Notes: generated by a model from the sequence alone, not told the origin. DNA of 64,000 nucleotides from Opisthorchis felineus (GCA_004794785.1 SJOL01004482.1:195083-259082); one strand, 5' to 3'; counted from the stretch's first letter, positions 12,680-27,600 are shown. A program made the numbers and translations.

Positions 12680-15600
12680 CTTAAGTGCCGTTGTGAAACA
12701 CACACAATCAGAGAAAACAACTCCCGAATATGCCAACACCATAATATCTTGCGAGAAACCGAAACGTACTTTGATCTAAACTTCGGAGGTTCTACCGGTT
12801 GAATCGATATGTACTGGGTTCTACTAAAACAGGGATTACAACATAGGCGACAGCTATCAAGCACTTGATCAATGGTTAACTGAGCAGAGCTACCTCCGTT
12901 CAATAAATGCTCACGCGTGGTGGTTCCAGGAGTGGTATGAATATCGTGAATCGTACTGTCGCTCTCTTTAATTGATCCGGTTACAGGGGGAAGATTAGTA
13001 CCTTACAACAAGATGAGTTGGTAAAAACACAAGCATGTTGAAGCACCCAGTAGCCAATACTTAAAGTAACGTGAAACTTCACCGGTCAGGGGCAGGTGTA
13101 GAATCCAGGCGGAATGAAAGAGTTTATTAACGAATATCAGTTAATCTGGTTGGTACTGTCGGCATCACATAGTTCAGTATATCTTCAGAAGACTGAATTA
13201 AACCAGGTGAACCAGGAGTACCTGAGATCAAGCAAGAAGAGAAACGCCATCTCGGATACTTCAGATTCAGAAACAAAGATTCAAGAGGTGATGCGAGGTT
13301 CTACACGGAACCGCCGGCCCACAAGATGGATCAGAGCAGCGCACACGCATTCAGACCGGAGCATGAAATTACACATTCAACGCTTGAACACCTTCCAAAG
13401 AAGTGACTGGTTGTGAAGAGGGATTCTTCATTCAACCTAGCCATGTAACAAGGGTGCCAGATGGACAACCTCGTAGGTGTTAATCCAATTTGAATCAACA
13501 ATGCAGGCCACGACGGCAGCAGATACCCAGAAAGGGTGTTTGAAGGTCATGCCGCTCATCGTTATTATCAAAAGCTCCGGTCCAGCAGTTTACGTCTGGG
13601 GTGGTTAAACGCAGTCGTCTACTGAAGATGGCTGCAGAGTAATTACACAAATCACGGCTTCAAAACGCGTCGGTTAAATGTGACAATCAAAATGACTTTG
13701 TAATTTCAAGGCACCAGGGCACAAACATGCATACACGATTCACCAAAAAGTGCAAGTAGGCCACTCAAAACCTATATGCGAATGCGATATGTTCGTACGG
13801 AGACGCTGCATGATATCTGATCAGAAACTACCAAATCTCTTCAGTACAGGGAAGCTGTGGTCTTGTCAAGTCAGATATCGCGTATTTTTAAAGTCACGAC
13901 CCTTCGGGCGCAGCAAAGTGTGCTTCTCGTGGACCGTAGTTGAAATGCACACAATCATTGACGTAACAAGGTCAAAGCTATCCTTTACGAAGAGACCAAG
14001 CAAGATGAACGAACACACCAGTGGTCGGGCGGGCTATGTACGTTCTTGGAAGTTAGTGGCTTCTCTCTCGTTTCACATGCTCGAGTATATTACTTCAGCA
14101 TACCTGCGATATCCTACAGCTTATCAAGGGTCTGTTCCAAAGAGATTAAAAATTCAACTAAGCAACACAACCGGTGATGCAACAAGTTCTGGAGTACCAT
14201 CAAGGTCACACTGCGATACATCGGTGTGATTAGGATATACTAGTACTCAAAGAGTCTAAGAGTATGATAGAAAGATAGCACTGAGAGTCGTAGAGGTCAG
14301 TGAACAAATAAGAATAAGTGTATCTTGTGACTGCTCACCATTCAAATCCAGCACAAAAAGATGATAAGCACAGTGAATAAATAGGTGGAGTCAGAACAGT
14401 CTACAAACAGACAGACCTACGAAAGTCGCATGACCAACTGATAGCAAAAACACGTACGGAGCAGGATCTGTGCAAACAGACCGCTAACCTGCCCCCAAAC
14501 ACGGTCTGTGAACTATCCATTGGAGGAGAGCGACAGTACACTAGTCAGATTTCATATTGATTTGTATATTCGGTGTGCATTAGACATATAGTTGACCTCA
14601 ATTTGGTCAACGGTCGGTAGTAACATGTTTGGTCTGGATGCAAACCCTCGAGTGGATCAAACACGGCTATCGTTAGGAAGTTCGTTACACTTGTGAGTGA
14701 CCACAACCGAAAGGAAATGAATAAGACAGAATATCAAACGAAAACAAGATACGATCAACCTGGAAAAAACAGCATGTGTTGCTTAAAATGTGCGCCAGTA
14801 GGATAGGATCGAAAGATCATACGAAGCAGTGAGTAACATTTCAAGAAAGACACTGCTCACTCAAATACCGAGTCAACCGAACAATGGGACAGCAGCTATC
14901 CGGCAAAATCGATGGGAGAAAATTACTCGGCATACTAAATAGTCCGCCTAGCAAGCACGGTCAATTTTCGTTGTGAAGAGAAAAGTTGTGGGTATGTTCG
15001 GGAGAAGTTGCTCAAGTCACAGATGGAGTCAATCGCTTGATTAAGGAGCTCATGAAGACGAAAATCTCAACAACCATTTGAATTGAACGGAATCCCAATA
15101 ACAAAGACAACTCAGCCGCCGCTACAACAAGAGTTGTGTCGAGATTTGTTCACGTCACATCAAGAAATTCACGATGAGAGACGTCGCCTGTGTTTTACAG
15201 ACACTAAACGGTACGCGCAGATAACCGAGCTCTGGAAGCAGAGGGCGATTTCGCTCAAGAGACGTTGGAAGGGCACTTGGATGAGTAAATCGGTGGACCT
15301 ATAGTAACGGTGGATCTCACGTGGTTCGACGGCCCTTGGCCCGTATCGATCGGGTTGCTTCACTCAGTTGGTGGCTGATGCGCCTTTGCGGGGAAAACCG
15401 TCCAGCTGTATCACCCTTTCGGTGTCTAGCTGCCACGCCACCCGAAGCAAGCACAAGGGCTGGGATACTGCCAAGTTGTTCAAGCTTAGACAGAGGAGCC
15501 TTGACCACAAGCTGCTCCATACCGTTTTGGACTCGAAGAAAGCAATCTCGGTGTATACCGCCAAACGCCTCCAGTGGCGGTTCACTCTGCTTCTGGGATA

Positions 15601-18600
15601 TGACTCCAAGATTAAGTGCCCGTCTACCAAAAGTCTCGGACTGTTGCGTCTCACTAATTGAAGTGGGCCTACTCGGTTAGTTCGTTCAGGAACACCAATG
15701 TGCCGGCCAGCCATGCCAAGCGGGTCACTATCATGCCTGAGGACATCCCGCTTGCAGCGTCCAGTTGCGAGCTTTAAGGTGTAGGATTCCACCTAACATT
15801 AACCGTAACCGCTTTCACTTAGCGCTACCATACCATGACCTGTCACTAGCAAACAAGGGTTTTGTAGACGGTGGTTAGATACATGCAGTCTCAACCACAG
15901 TTATCACAGTTATCACGTAAATATCATTTAACGTCTCAAATTGTTCAGGAGAGCTAATCGGTTCAGAAGCATCCAGTGAATACAATGTGCAGCTGTCACT
16001 TCCCTATCAGGATGAAGGCAAGCGATGACGCGATGAATACACTGTGAAAATAAAGTGAACTAATTTTACAAAAGGTCACAAGTCATACTTCGTTTAGGGT
16101 GCTACCCTGAGGAGGTATTTGACAGTCCGGAACTGTAGGTGGTGGAGGTGCTGTCTCCGTCGGTGCTCCACTCAATGAATTATCCAAAAGGGACTGCTCA
16201 TCTGCTTGATGCTCCCCGCTGGACACGGAATCTACGCTACTACTGTCGCTTTCAGCATCGCCCCCGTTCGCGTCAGAAGCACGAACAGGCAGTTCCAGGT
16301 CACACCTGAAAAGGGATCAGAATTAGGGTGGTGTAGAAAGTGGTAGGGTAGGTAACTAAATTACCTTCAATTCTGATGCAGCAACACTACCTTTAACGTT
16401 TCAGTCTCCTTCACAAGAAGCGGATAAAGAATGTGGTAACTCAATGCTTTCGAATTCCCTCAATAAATAGTAAAGCAGTTTTCAAAACAATCAAGTAAGT
16501 GATTCCTTAAGAGTGTTTTCTACGCACGACGAGGCAGCCCAAATGATGTGACTGCCAATCACCGACAAGTTAGTGGAATGTCATCGCGACCCGATGATAG
16601 TGTCGACAGTCAACGTAATGATATAGACCAACTGTGTGTCTTGATCAACGCGATTCGCACGTCTGATCATAACCCTAGGTAATCACGAAAGCCACATGAC
16701 ACGAAGTGATATTGCTTTCGTTTATTGTTACATTGGAATGAAAACGGGCAAACTATACAACATAGTATTCCGTACGTCTAACGATCTTCCTGGTACTAGG
16801 GCTACTTAGCAGTAAACAACAATCGTAAAATGGATCTATTCTATCGTTGGTGCTTCTGAAACAAGGCGACCTCTCCAATACGATCGGAGTTTATTGCTTC
16901 TGAGGTCACTGTGGGGAGGAATAAAGTGATCACCCTGACAACATACTCACGGTCAGTTTTCTTGTTATGCTGACGAAATGAACTAGTGGAACCACGCTCT
17001 GAAACCTAAGTAACTCGGGGACTGAAGATCAACAATCGACAATAGATCCGCCACCAATCACTCAAACAAGCGTAGAACCGCAGGAGGTTGTTAAAGTTTT
17101 AAGACATCTTCTTGCTCCTATAGGCTTACACATACAAAATAACTATCCTATCAAATCAATCCGGTCCAGCCTTTATCCTAATTTCGTCCGGGTTTCATGG
17201 TAATTACAACGATCTACACCAAGACAGTTGGACAGACGATAAACGTCAATCGAAAACACAAACCAAAGAGTTGCATGGCCAAACACACTACAGATGAAAA
17301 GGATGGGAGTGCTGGAAACCTACAATCATGAGGGAAAGGAGAGAGGAACGGAGAACAACACTTCTTCTTTTTAGCGTCTTGGAGAAAAAAACCGAATTGA
17401 TCGTGTTAGGAAGATGGCGGTATTTCGGAGAACCAGCACTCGGAAACTGTCATACACCATCTGCTTAAGACACTAGTTTTTCATTAACGACGTGATGGAC
17501 GATGATGCGACTTTGACTATTCCTGAAGGACACCTTGTGGGGAGAAAGCTTGTGCCGGTTTATGATACAGACGTTGGAATAGCTCACATTCTCCCTATGA
17601 CAAGCACACATTCAAACGCTTATGAAGAACATCGTTGCCATACGTTGTGTGGAGAGCATGACACTACAATCTTTGCGCGGACAGTCATTGCCGCACTGGA
17701 TGAGGCTACTGTTTCAGTTGTTGACAGAAATTGTATGGGGCGAGACCAATAAACCATACAGGGAACTGGGTTCGCAAGAGTATGAACCTTATAAATAGCT
17801 GACGCCGTTGAGACCCGGCGACTTGATACTCTCGGCTGTGTGCCCAACAAACAGCATGTAGATAATCTTAGGGCTGTCATGTCATAACTTCAAGAGTAAT
17901 CGGAGACCATTGTCACCTGACATCGCTATCTGATACCAACTGTTGCGGTGGTGCCCAGGGGAAATTCTTTACCGCCGTTAGGTACTGCAATTTGTCCGCT
18001 ACAAAATAGGATACTGTACAAAGAACTAACGAACATGAAGGATAAACAAGAGTCTAAATGTATGGATTTGCACAAAGTGCTACCCTAATAGTGTAGGACA
18101 AGAGTATTTCGTAGTACAACATTATGGTGCATCCGATTGATGGCCGCCGTTACCCGACTACCTCTAATAATAACAAAGTTTCTGGTTCGTTGGGGAACAG
18201 AGCGGAATCAATAAGGGCAGATAAAGAAGATATAGGCCAGGGCTACCTTAAACGGTTTACTTAAAACACCATCACGAAGAAAGCTCTCATAAGAATACAA
18301 TGGAATGTCAGTCGAAGCAGGAGAATGACTATGAATACCGCTTCTTTTTCGACCGAGTTTTGCCGTTCCACTTAAAAAGGCTAACACGAATGTACTTCCG
18401 GTAAAAATAAGATATTTTGAACATTATCAAACGAGTTGTTGGTTCAACAACTTTCTAAAAAAGTATCCTCTGTATCGGGGCTACATTCACGTTTCAGCTA
18501 ATCACTGCATAAGCAGTGGTAAAATGAACAACTGAACAGTCATGGACAAAAGACGATACAGAATAAAGCAAGACAAGTGCTCAGTCCGTAAGAAAACTTA

Positions 18601-21600
18601 TCCCATATAGAGACCACTTTTTTCGTTCCCCCACCTTTACGCTAAAAAACGGTCAGCTGCTCAAGGTAGGATAAGTCACACCAAACAGACTACCGGTCCC
18701 AGAAGAATGGAAATTAGGAACACTAAGCCAACCGGTGAAGCAAACATGTGATACAAGACACACCATGCGAAACCAGTAGTGCAACCCAAAAGCTTCTGGA
18801 CAGCATTCGTGATAAGAAAAAAACGGATGCTCGTATATCGGCCGATATTAAACTGGCGGTTAGGAGTGGACAGAATGGACAGGTTTAAAATCGGATTGCC
18901 GGGATATCTAACGCTCAGCAAAAAAACCTACGCGACGGCATTCCAATTCGAGTGTGATAACTTTGCTATGCCCGTGTGTGTACGCAAACATACACAGAAG
19001 ACATTACTAAATGCCGCCGCGAATACATGGGAGTGAAAAAATCTACCATGATACAACTGAGTCGGCCGGACTGTTCCTGAATCAACAAGCACCTTAGTCG
19101 TTCACCTGGACAGTTTGGCCGGTTGCCAAACGCCCTAGTCCATCGGCTTGCACGAACGAAGTGTGGTCTCGTGGTGACAAAAACTATATCGGATGACGAA
19201 TGGTACATGAGGCCAACATGTGATGCACAAACGACACTCCCGATCGTGACACACACAAACCTGAACTTGTAGATATTTCGTCCATACCAAATACGCGACA
19301 AGTCTACCTTTTATAACTGGTCGCTACCGCGCATGTAAGCAGGTGACGAGGTATGTGCATGACACAAGTTTGACCACTTAATCAGGCAAGAAACGGCCAA
19401 CGTTGATGAATAAGACTCAAATAGCACTGTCATGCTTTTCGCCCGGAGTCGTAACGTGAAGCAACGGGATAGTTGTAGCGGAATAATAAGTAAAACAAGG
19501 AGAATCACCGGCCAGAAGAGGCATGTACATGATGATCAGAATAGGTGCCGAGTTGAATTTAAAGGTGAATCAGGGGAATACAAACTCACTCAGTGCAAGG
19601 AGCTCGGGCGATTGTATGTTCGGATGAGGGCTTAGTGCATGAGAAATTAGGGGGCAGAGTGGCGGCAGCATGATTCCGAGCTGGTGGCGGAGGGGGAGGG
19701 GGCCGTGAGTGTACAGGCACAGAAGTAGAATCATTTGCGTAGTCGGACACTGTTGGGTTGGGTGGGGCGAAAGGGACCTGATGATACTGCGAGAGCCGTT
19801 CATCTCGACGAAACATGCGCACCGGTCTTGCTGCTATCGGTTTCTTCGGTTTGGCCGCTGTTGGCAGCGGGGAGCCCTTAGGTGGAACGTTTGGAGGTCC
19901 TGGACCTAGAGGAGGACGTAAACCAAAAGTGATATTCATGGACAGTTATGTGTAGAGAGGACGTTTAATGCTACAGAACAGTTATTCTTTTGAGTCATGA
20001 ACAGTTCAACCAAGGCGAGAATGCTCGGGATGTGAAATGTTGATTAGTTTCATTTCTGTGGTGTTAACGAAACCGACAATTGAGAGGATGGATTGATTGA
20101 CCAGTCAGCAGATAACAGCAATTAAGGCACTAGGCCAGCAATGAATACGCACAAATGTGAAATAGACGGAAACGTAACTGAGGAAAAGTCGGGCAAAACA
20201 ACGACTGTGGTAAAATGTTATGCGCAGATGTTATTTTCCCAACGTTTTGGTTACCACATGTTGCCCTCTTCAGAACAGAACAGGTTCCTTTTCCGGTCAA
20301 CAGACGAAGAGGGAAACATAAAAATGGCCGGTGGATTTCCACAATCAGATTGAATTTAACAAGTTACGTTCGAGAATTTGCGCGCGCTCAGTGTAAATTT
20401 TCAGAAAGGTCCGAATAACAAGCATGAAGATCGATCGCCAGAGCATAAATCAGAGCAGTTGCTGCTCTGTAAGAGGTTCAGGTGCGTATATAAACGACAA
20501 AAGTTTGAACAAGCACAAGGATTTCCACATACATTTGGTTGTGTGCATGTACACATTAAGTAACAATTCGCATCCACATCATTTAAGGAAGAGGAAAGTG
20601 TGTCAAACTAATAACTTGCTCAGAAAGGCTTGAAACGTTATTCGCTTGGGCCGATTCAGCAAAACGACTGTGGCTTTCACGTTCTCCGCCGACTGCAATA
20701 CGAGGGACTAGTAACGCACGAGAAGTAGTAGCGTGAATTCAGCAGCGATAATTGATAAAACTTCTAACTGTCCGGCAAGTAAACAAAATAATATCCAGTA
20801 CTGAGTGCAGAAGAGTCGAACTATATGACTTGCCAAGATTTCCAGATAGGTTCGGGTTCGTTGCTACTGGTTTAGTACTGGAGCCGTCTCGTCCGAGACA
20901 GTGGACATACGGCAAACAACATTAACCATGATTTAGTTAACCCGGAAAGTAACTGCACTAAGGAACACAAAACGTGCGACGGTTAAAGGACCGTATATGA
21001 TAAAAATGAACAAAGCATTTGGGACTGGAAAATAACAACTGTAAAAAGCGTTTTATCGTGCCTTTGTCAACTTCATTCCCATAATCCTGAACACCCGCTT
21101 CCCATACATTGAAATAAACACTATCGGAAGACTCGCTTCGCTGCACAGTTCGCTCCGTCACTTGTTGTTTTGCCTGAAATTTATCTGGGTCCATGGTATT
21201 CGATGCCTGTCGGGCTGGTCTTGGTGGGACAACCGGAAGAGGATCGGATGATTCTGATGGGTAGAAAGGCAAAATGCACGGGTTAATGATGTGCAGACCA
21301 GTAAAGGCGAACTCGGAAACAACATATCCTGGGCGGATATGGCATTAATGTTGACATGTAGACAACGTAGTTATCGTGTCAAAGAGCATGGTGACTAGAT
21401 TGGATCTAGATTAACGTTATGAGACTAAACAAACGCGACCGAGACACTGGATTGTCAGATAGGTTGTAGAGGATGCGACGCAGTCGATAGAGACATAATT
21501 TCGCAAGGAAACTCTGAATGGCGCTCATTAATAACGTGTTTCTCAACGTTGCTGATATCTGATCATTTGGCTGACTGCATAAAAATGGAAGAATGTAAAT

Positions 21601-24600
21601 TACTCAAACAGTCGAGAAAAGTCTAACCGGAACACAGATGGATGAAAAGCCAATCAGGTAGCATGCATATTCGCAACTATATCTATCCACCTAGAAAGTC
21701 TAGTCCCCGAAAGTGACTCCTTTTGTTTGGTCTCTCGAATGATTAACAATAAATGATAATGCTAATAATCGTTCCGTTGCAACACTCTATCGGTGCATAG
21801 CTGCCATGCCGAAGGAAGCACGAGAGCTGGGGTACTGCCAAGTCGTCCTAGCCTAGACAGGAGCGGCTGAGAAGCAGAGGTCGGGTTCGAACCACGGACC
21901 TTCCGGTATGTAATTTCGCTGAGCTATCTCGAGCTCTGGCCTTTTGAAGCCTATTTTAGTCCAAATACCATATGAAGGAAAAAGAAACATGCGACACTTT
22001 TGGCCGATATGCAAGCAGGCGGGCATTTTCTCCACACCAACGGGTGATACCTGGACAACTTTAACCAAGCATATGTTCGGTGTGACTGTCGGTCATTGTG
22101 TGGCACACATAAAGTGCAGGGACAAAATATTAGAAAACCAAGTCAGTGGTAGTCGGTATCCTATTTCTTCTGCTGTAATCCCGAAGTGTATGGTATTTGA
22201 GGCCTTCGAAGCTAATCGTTGAATACATTATGATTCATATGGTCCTTAGCCATTCACTGGCTAGCATTATATGTTAACTTGATGTGCGTTTGACAGCAGT
22301 GACCCACACACTGGGAGCAAAGAATGGGTAAACTGTGTACACTTGTACTTGAAAGTAACAGGAATCACAATTGCAGGATCAACTGTGGTGTAATCGAACA
22401 CTGAAGTGATATACAGAGAGATAACAAACTGTGATCGGGGACAAAACACCCTCCAGCCTTTTGACACCAGACTTATTGGTTCTCTCCTCCTCATAAGAGA
22501 TCACTACTGTTTGGTCTTTTCAGGGAGTATCACCGCAAGAGAACAGGTGCAGCTGTTTTTTATCGCTTGTGCTTGAAATTGCTTCCTAGGGGAAAGTTTT
22601 CCGTTTGTGATCTGGTTCTATCGACATGGAAGACCTGATAGCAGTGTGGTTGAATGCTGTCAGTGCTAGACTACTCATCGATTAAACAAATGCCTTTTTC
22701 AGTACTGGCTGCAGGCTGCTGCTACTGGGTATTATTGCTCATAGGCGATGGCCAATGTTTGGTACACCTGGTTCGTAAGAATTCACCAACAGAACGAAAT
22801 CTAGGTGCCAGAGTGGATGGACTTCTTCTCAACTACAATGGTACACGACATTTTTACAAAGGATTGTTCCTTCAATTCTTCTACCTGTTTTGTTAGTTCA
22901 TGAGACTTGTCCCTCCTTCATTCTTCCATGTAATGGAAACACCGACTGTGATCTCTTGTGGCTACTTCCAGATAACTTAAAGCGCAGAATGAGCGAGTTG
23001 AGCTCCCGGATGCTTTGTTTTTCCAAAAGTCCAAAATAAGAAAGTTTCTTCTCTATAAACAAGTAAGAGACGCTGAACAAGAACGAGAACATTGCTACTA
23101 ACGCACCAGTTGGACGCACACACAAGCTAAATCGCTGTTAGTTTATATGCATGAATTTGCTCTGCGAGAGGAAGCCAGCAAATGATGCCTCAACTTGACA
23201 GAGTATCGAATGCGTAGACATATACATGATGAGACAAAACAAGATATAGGGAAAGTACACAGACCGAGATAGGAATACAAAAAATGACAGGAATTTTTAA
23301 AAAATTATAAGATCAAAATACAGAGTAGTGGAATAGGTTGTTGTAATCCGACGTTTCGGTTGCCGTGGGCGACCTTTCTCAAGGATTTCTACAATCAATT
23401 CAGGAAGTTAAAATAAAACCTAAAAAACAATTAGGCTTCTAGAGTAGTCTGAACGACGAGTAGAATGTAACTAGGTTAACACACTGAAACCCCATAAATG
23501 AAGTTGTTCGTTAGCGACGGTGGTAAGTTTGATCATCCGAGTCAAGGGCTCGAAAGCAGGTGTTCACTGACAGAGGAGTATATTATTACAAAAGACTAGG
23601 CGACCCAGCATACCCAGAGAAACAAAAACTCGGCTTCGGGGGATAAGTTCCTGAAGCAGAAGACGACTGTGTTCACTCTATTTGGTCAAAGTACACTAGT
23701 GTGTAAGACGTTCTCTAATGGAACAGCAGGTATCTGCCGACTGCACTTACCAGCAGACTGTGGGTCGATCGTTGATTGCGGAAGGGGAAGAAAACTGTAA
23801 CCATCGCCGCAGGAGACATCCGTTTGTTGGTCTCCGTTATCGGTCAGATTGACATAAGAGTGTTTCAGAGGAGGGAGCTGTTTATTTCGGGGAAGTGGTG
23901 GGGTGGGCGAGAATGACGGATAAGTCGATTTTAGGATAGAGGTTCGAAGTGAGATATAATAACTGACCCAGAAGTCCACATACTGAAACATAACGACCGG
24001 AGTGATTTAACGATTACGTGCTATTCGGGCTCTGCCTCTTCAAACAGCAACATGCAGAAAAGAACTTCCAAAACAGAAAACCAGTAAATAGCCCAAGAAA
24101 GAGCCGGATCTTTTCCAGATAAGCCCCGCCACTAATGCAAAAAGTGCATGCGCGAAAAGTTAAGCCCCGCCACATTTTGCCAGCTCCAATTTAATGTACG
24201 CACACAACTTTGACCTATTTTTGATGAAAACAATTCCTTATCCGCATCTAGGCACACTTTGTGCAAAAATTTTCTCCGTTCGGAAGTAAAACCTTGAATG
24301 AACTTTCTGACGCTTTCAACTCTCGTTCATGACAAGGAGATGGCAATACGTTTTTTGCAAAGCAACGGAGTGATCCATCAGCAACGTTCATGCAACAATG
24401 GCCACCAAATGACACTTTCAACTGTTTCTAACAGGTTGGGGTGTAATGCCCGACAGTGTCGGCAAGAAATCGGTCTTCGAAAGGGAATTTGCCTGGAGCG
24501 GTCTAAGATGGAGTTTAGGAAAGTAATTCTATTCATTTATTGCTGGTCCAAAAATTTGGCAAAAGTCAAATTCTGCTTAGAGGAATTATCTATAAGCCAC

Positions 24601-27600
24601 ACGACCGCTGTTGACTGGAAGAACTTTCTTCGCGAAGTTTGCGCCTGGCGGCTTTTGCAGACTTCAACAGTTATCGGCGGCCCAGGTCTACACGTCGAGA
24701 TCGATGAAACGCTAATATCTCGCCGTAAAAACCACGCAGGGCGAGTCCTTCCCCAGCAGTGGATTTTCGGAGGGATCTGCCGGGAAACTAAAGAGGTGTA
24801 CATGTATGCAGTGCCAGATCGAACTACGGCCCCTTCGATGGACACAATCCAGGCCTGCATCGCTCCCGGCTCAATCATCATCTCCGATATGTGGGCATCA
24901 TACCAAGGAATTGAAACGATGATTGACATGAATTATACTCATGAAACGGCTAATCATACCGAAAACTTTGTTGATCCAACGACTGGAGCTCACACACAAA
25001 CCATCGGATCTCTTTGGCACGTCTACAAGATGCAGAATAAACGCCAATGCGGCACACATCGATCTTTAGTAGACGGCTACTTGCGTGAGTTCGTTTGGAG
25101 GCAAAGGTACCGGAAAACGGACCTTTTCATGCAAATTATTAATGACATGTCCCAATTTCACCCTCTTCAATAAAAACTAAAAGTACGAATTTCATATCCT
25201 CTTTTTTTCTAATCTTTTTTGGATGGCGGGGTTTAATTTTTTGGCGGGGCTTATCTGGAAAAGATCCGACTTACTTACATGTCAGACACAATGTCTTTTT
25301 TGTGTGCGACTACGGCTAGCATTGTAGAAAAAGCCCACTGCCGGTCGGTTCTGTTTGCTTCCCTGCCAGATGGTCAAAGAACTGAGAGCAACCGACTCGA
25401 CAAGTAAAACATGGAGGATAGCGTGCATGTTAGCTTGTCTATTAAGGCCCATTGACGAAGAGCTGCAAGGATGAATGATACTTCCCGGTCTCCCGGGCCG
25501 AAGAAGCGGGTTTGGCTGAGGTAACCCACCTTGAGCCTTTGACTAAAAACTCTGCCCAAATGACAGTGAAAGGGTATAGGATTTGGTTCGGGGACCCTTC
25601 CTCCTAGCCTCTGACTTAAAAGTTTAAACCACGAAGCAGCGATTGCTAGGGTTGTCCTGAGCTTGGAGCCAACGTCTCAAAAGTCTGACCCACCTAGCTA
25701 TAGGGAGCTCGCCTGGCCCGAGGGCGTAGGCAGTAAGTGTCTGATTCCTAATTCAGCTGCGCACAGCAGGTGCTTTCAGAACAACACCGGACACCTCGAT
25801 TTCAGAACTACTTCGACCGTATTGAATAATGCGCCGGGATTATCGGCCAAACATAGACGATCGAGGTGGGCGGAGGGGGGGGGAAGGAAGCGTCCATGAA
25901 GCACTCATAAATATGGGCGTGCTGGTCGCCTGGTGGAAAGACTTTACTGACTTCACACTCCTTTCGTACAGGAGTGTATGGTATGGTTTAAACTTAAGGA
26001 ACATCACTTAAGGAAACATCACAAACGAGAGATTCAGCTGGGTTCCAGGTGAGTCTCTCGAAAAACCAAATTTGTGTGCAAATGAGTGTATTTCGCTTAA
26101 GGAACTGAGTTTCAACCAGTATAGCCCACAGGATCATTGCAGCAATGAAAACCACCACCATCAACAGCATTGACAGGAATACACCAGTACTACATAGTGG
26201 TGCCTGACCAGCACAAGGTAACAGCTTTAGGTGGCAAAGCCTGAAAAACCATGCCAGCAACTAGCAACTACGATTGTGCATACAAATTCATCAAACGCTG
26301 GATGGTCAAGAGCCTGAAGACAGACAAAGAACGCTGATACATTGCGAACGTCCAGAGAAGCCTTCGCTGAAGGCAACAACCGCACCCTATTTCATCCGAT
26401 TCGATGAAATGACCAAAAGAAGACTGTCGAAAGTGAAACAATCTGCGGAGAAGATGGAACTGTAATTCACTTGCAAAACTGTCGTCTTGGACAATCGGCT
26501 AAACGCTTTACAGTGCAGTTCACCTGGCCTCCTCCAACACACTCTCTGGAAGGACCCGACGATCCAGCGAGAAATACCAATCTTTCAACGCGGCAAGGCA
26601 CCTGGTCCGCATAGTCTGCACTCCGTTCTCCTCAAAGGTGCGGTGAACAGTCTATCCACCGTACTTCAGAAGATTCCGAACAAAAACTGAATACCCGTGG
26701 AATGGAGCTCCTCGACCGTTATCCTCGTCTTCAAAAATAGCACAAGGTTATGTAAAAACCATCGTGGCATCAGCCTGGTGTCCATTGCAGTCAAGATGCT
26801 CTCTGGCCTTATTTTGCGCAGGTTAATCGACTACCGGCAGAGATTTGTGGGAATCAAGCTGGATTTCGCCCTGGCCGAGGATGCATCCACAATATCTATA
26901 CCTTGAGACAAGTTCTAGAACAGCGCCGCCCTTCTTAAGTTTGGCATCCTTCTTGATCTGAAAGCTGTTTTTCAGCCAAGCCCTGTGTTGAGTGGAAGTG
27001 AGCGTGAGGTGGACAACCTATGGCCTAGCAACGAGGTATGTAAACACTGACGAGTAAACTCAGCCAAGTTGACAACAGGCGCTTCTTTGGATGTGGCCTC
27101 CGGGACTCAACACATCAATGCTTACTGACACTGACAAACGTGGCTCAATCACGCATTCAGTAACGTTCGTGCATCAAAGCTACCGCCTTTAATGCGTAGT
27201 TGCTGTTTCTGGTCCCCTCAGCAATATACAATACGAGCTAACTGATCGCACCATCGCTTCGAATACTTGGCTATCTCTTACGGTTTCTTATTTTCCGGTG
27301 ACCGAAACTGTAGCATCTGGAAACAACGCACACTTGGTACACGATTTATGGCTGATGAGATGAACAGAACCGAACAGACCATTTATCATTTCAAGAGGCC
27401 GATTACTAGTGAGATGTGCGACTTCAAACCCAAATGCTTGAACTGGTAAGGCAATGGGTGGAAAGGCGTCAAGACTGGTCGAGTTTTCATTCTGAAGAAT
27501 CAACCAACAAGATCTCTCAAGACAAATAGGCTAAATCGGTGCTGGATAGAGTTGGGTTAGTTTGGGTAACTGTAAAACTGATGATCTAGGGGGAAATCTT

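Larger units (their letters stand above)
21254..23750. other. Intron of the Gab-like gene
   Basis: Contains the SINE at 21.8 kb and the hammerhead-like relic at 23.35 kb. A minus-strand frame at 22.9-23.1 kb is lysine/serine-rich but has no clear splice sites on both sides. Confidence 0.5.

Noticed and set aside
16085..16305. Taking the 16.1-kb exon as the gene's last exon because it reaches a stop
   Set aside because: A donor at 16105 gives the exact phase needed to join the 12.3-kb exon, which carries the conserved C-terminal Gab-type motif. The stop is kept only as a possible alternative end.
24537..24929. 130-codon minus-strand frame
   Set aside because: Antisense shadow of the Merlin transposase.
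24097..25276. Target-site duplication for the Merlin element
   Set aside because: The 8-9 bp on either side do not match under any nearby boundary I tried.
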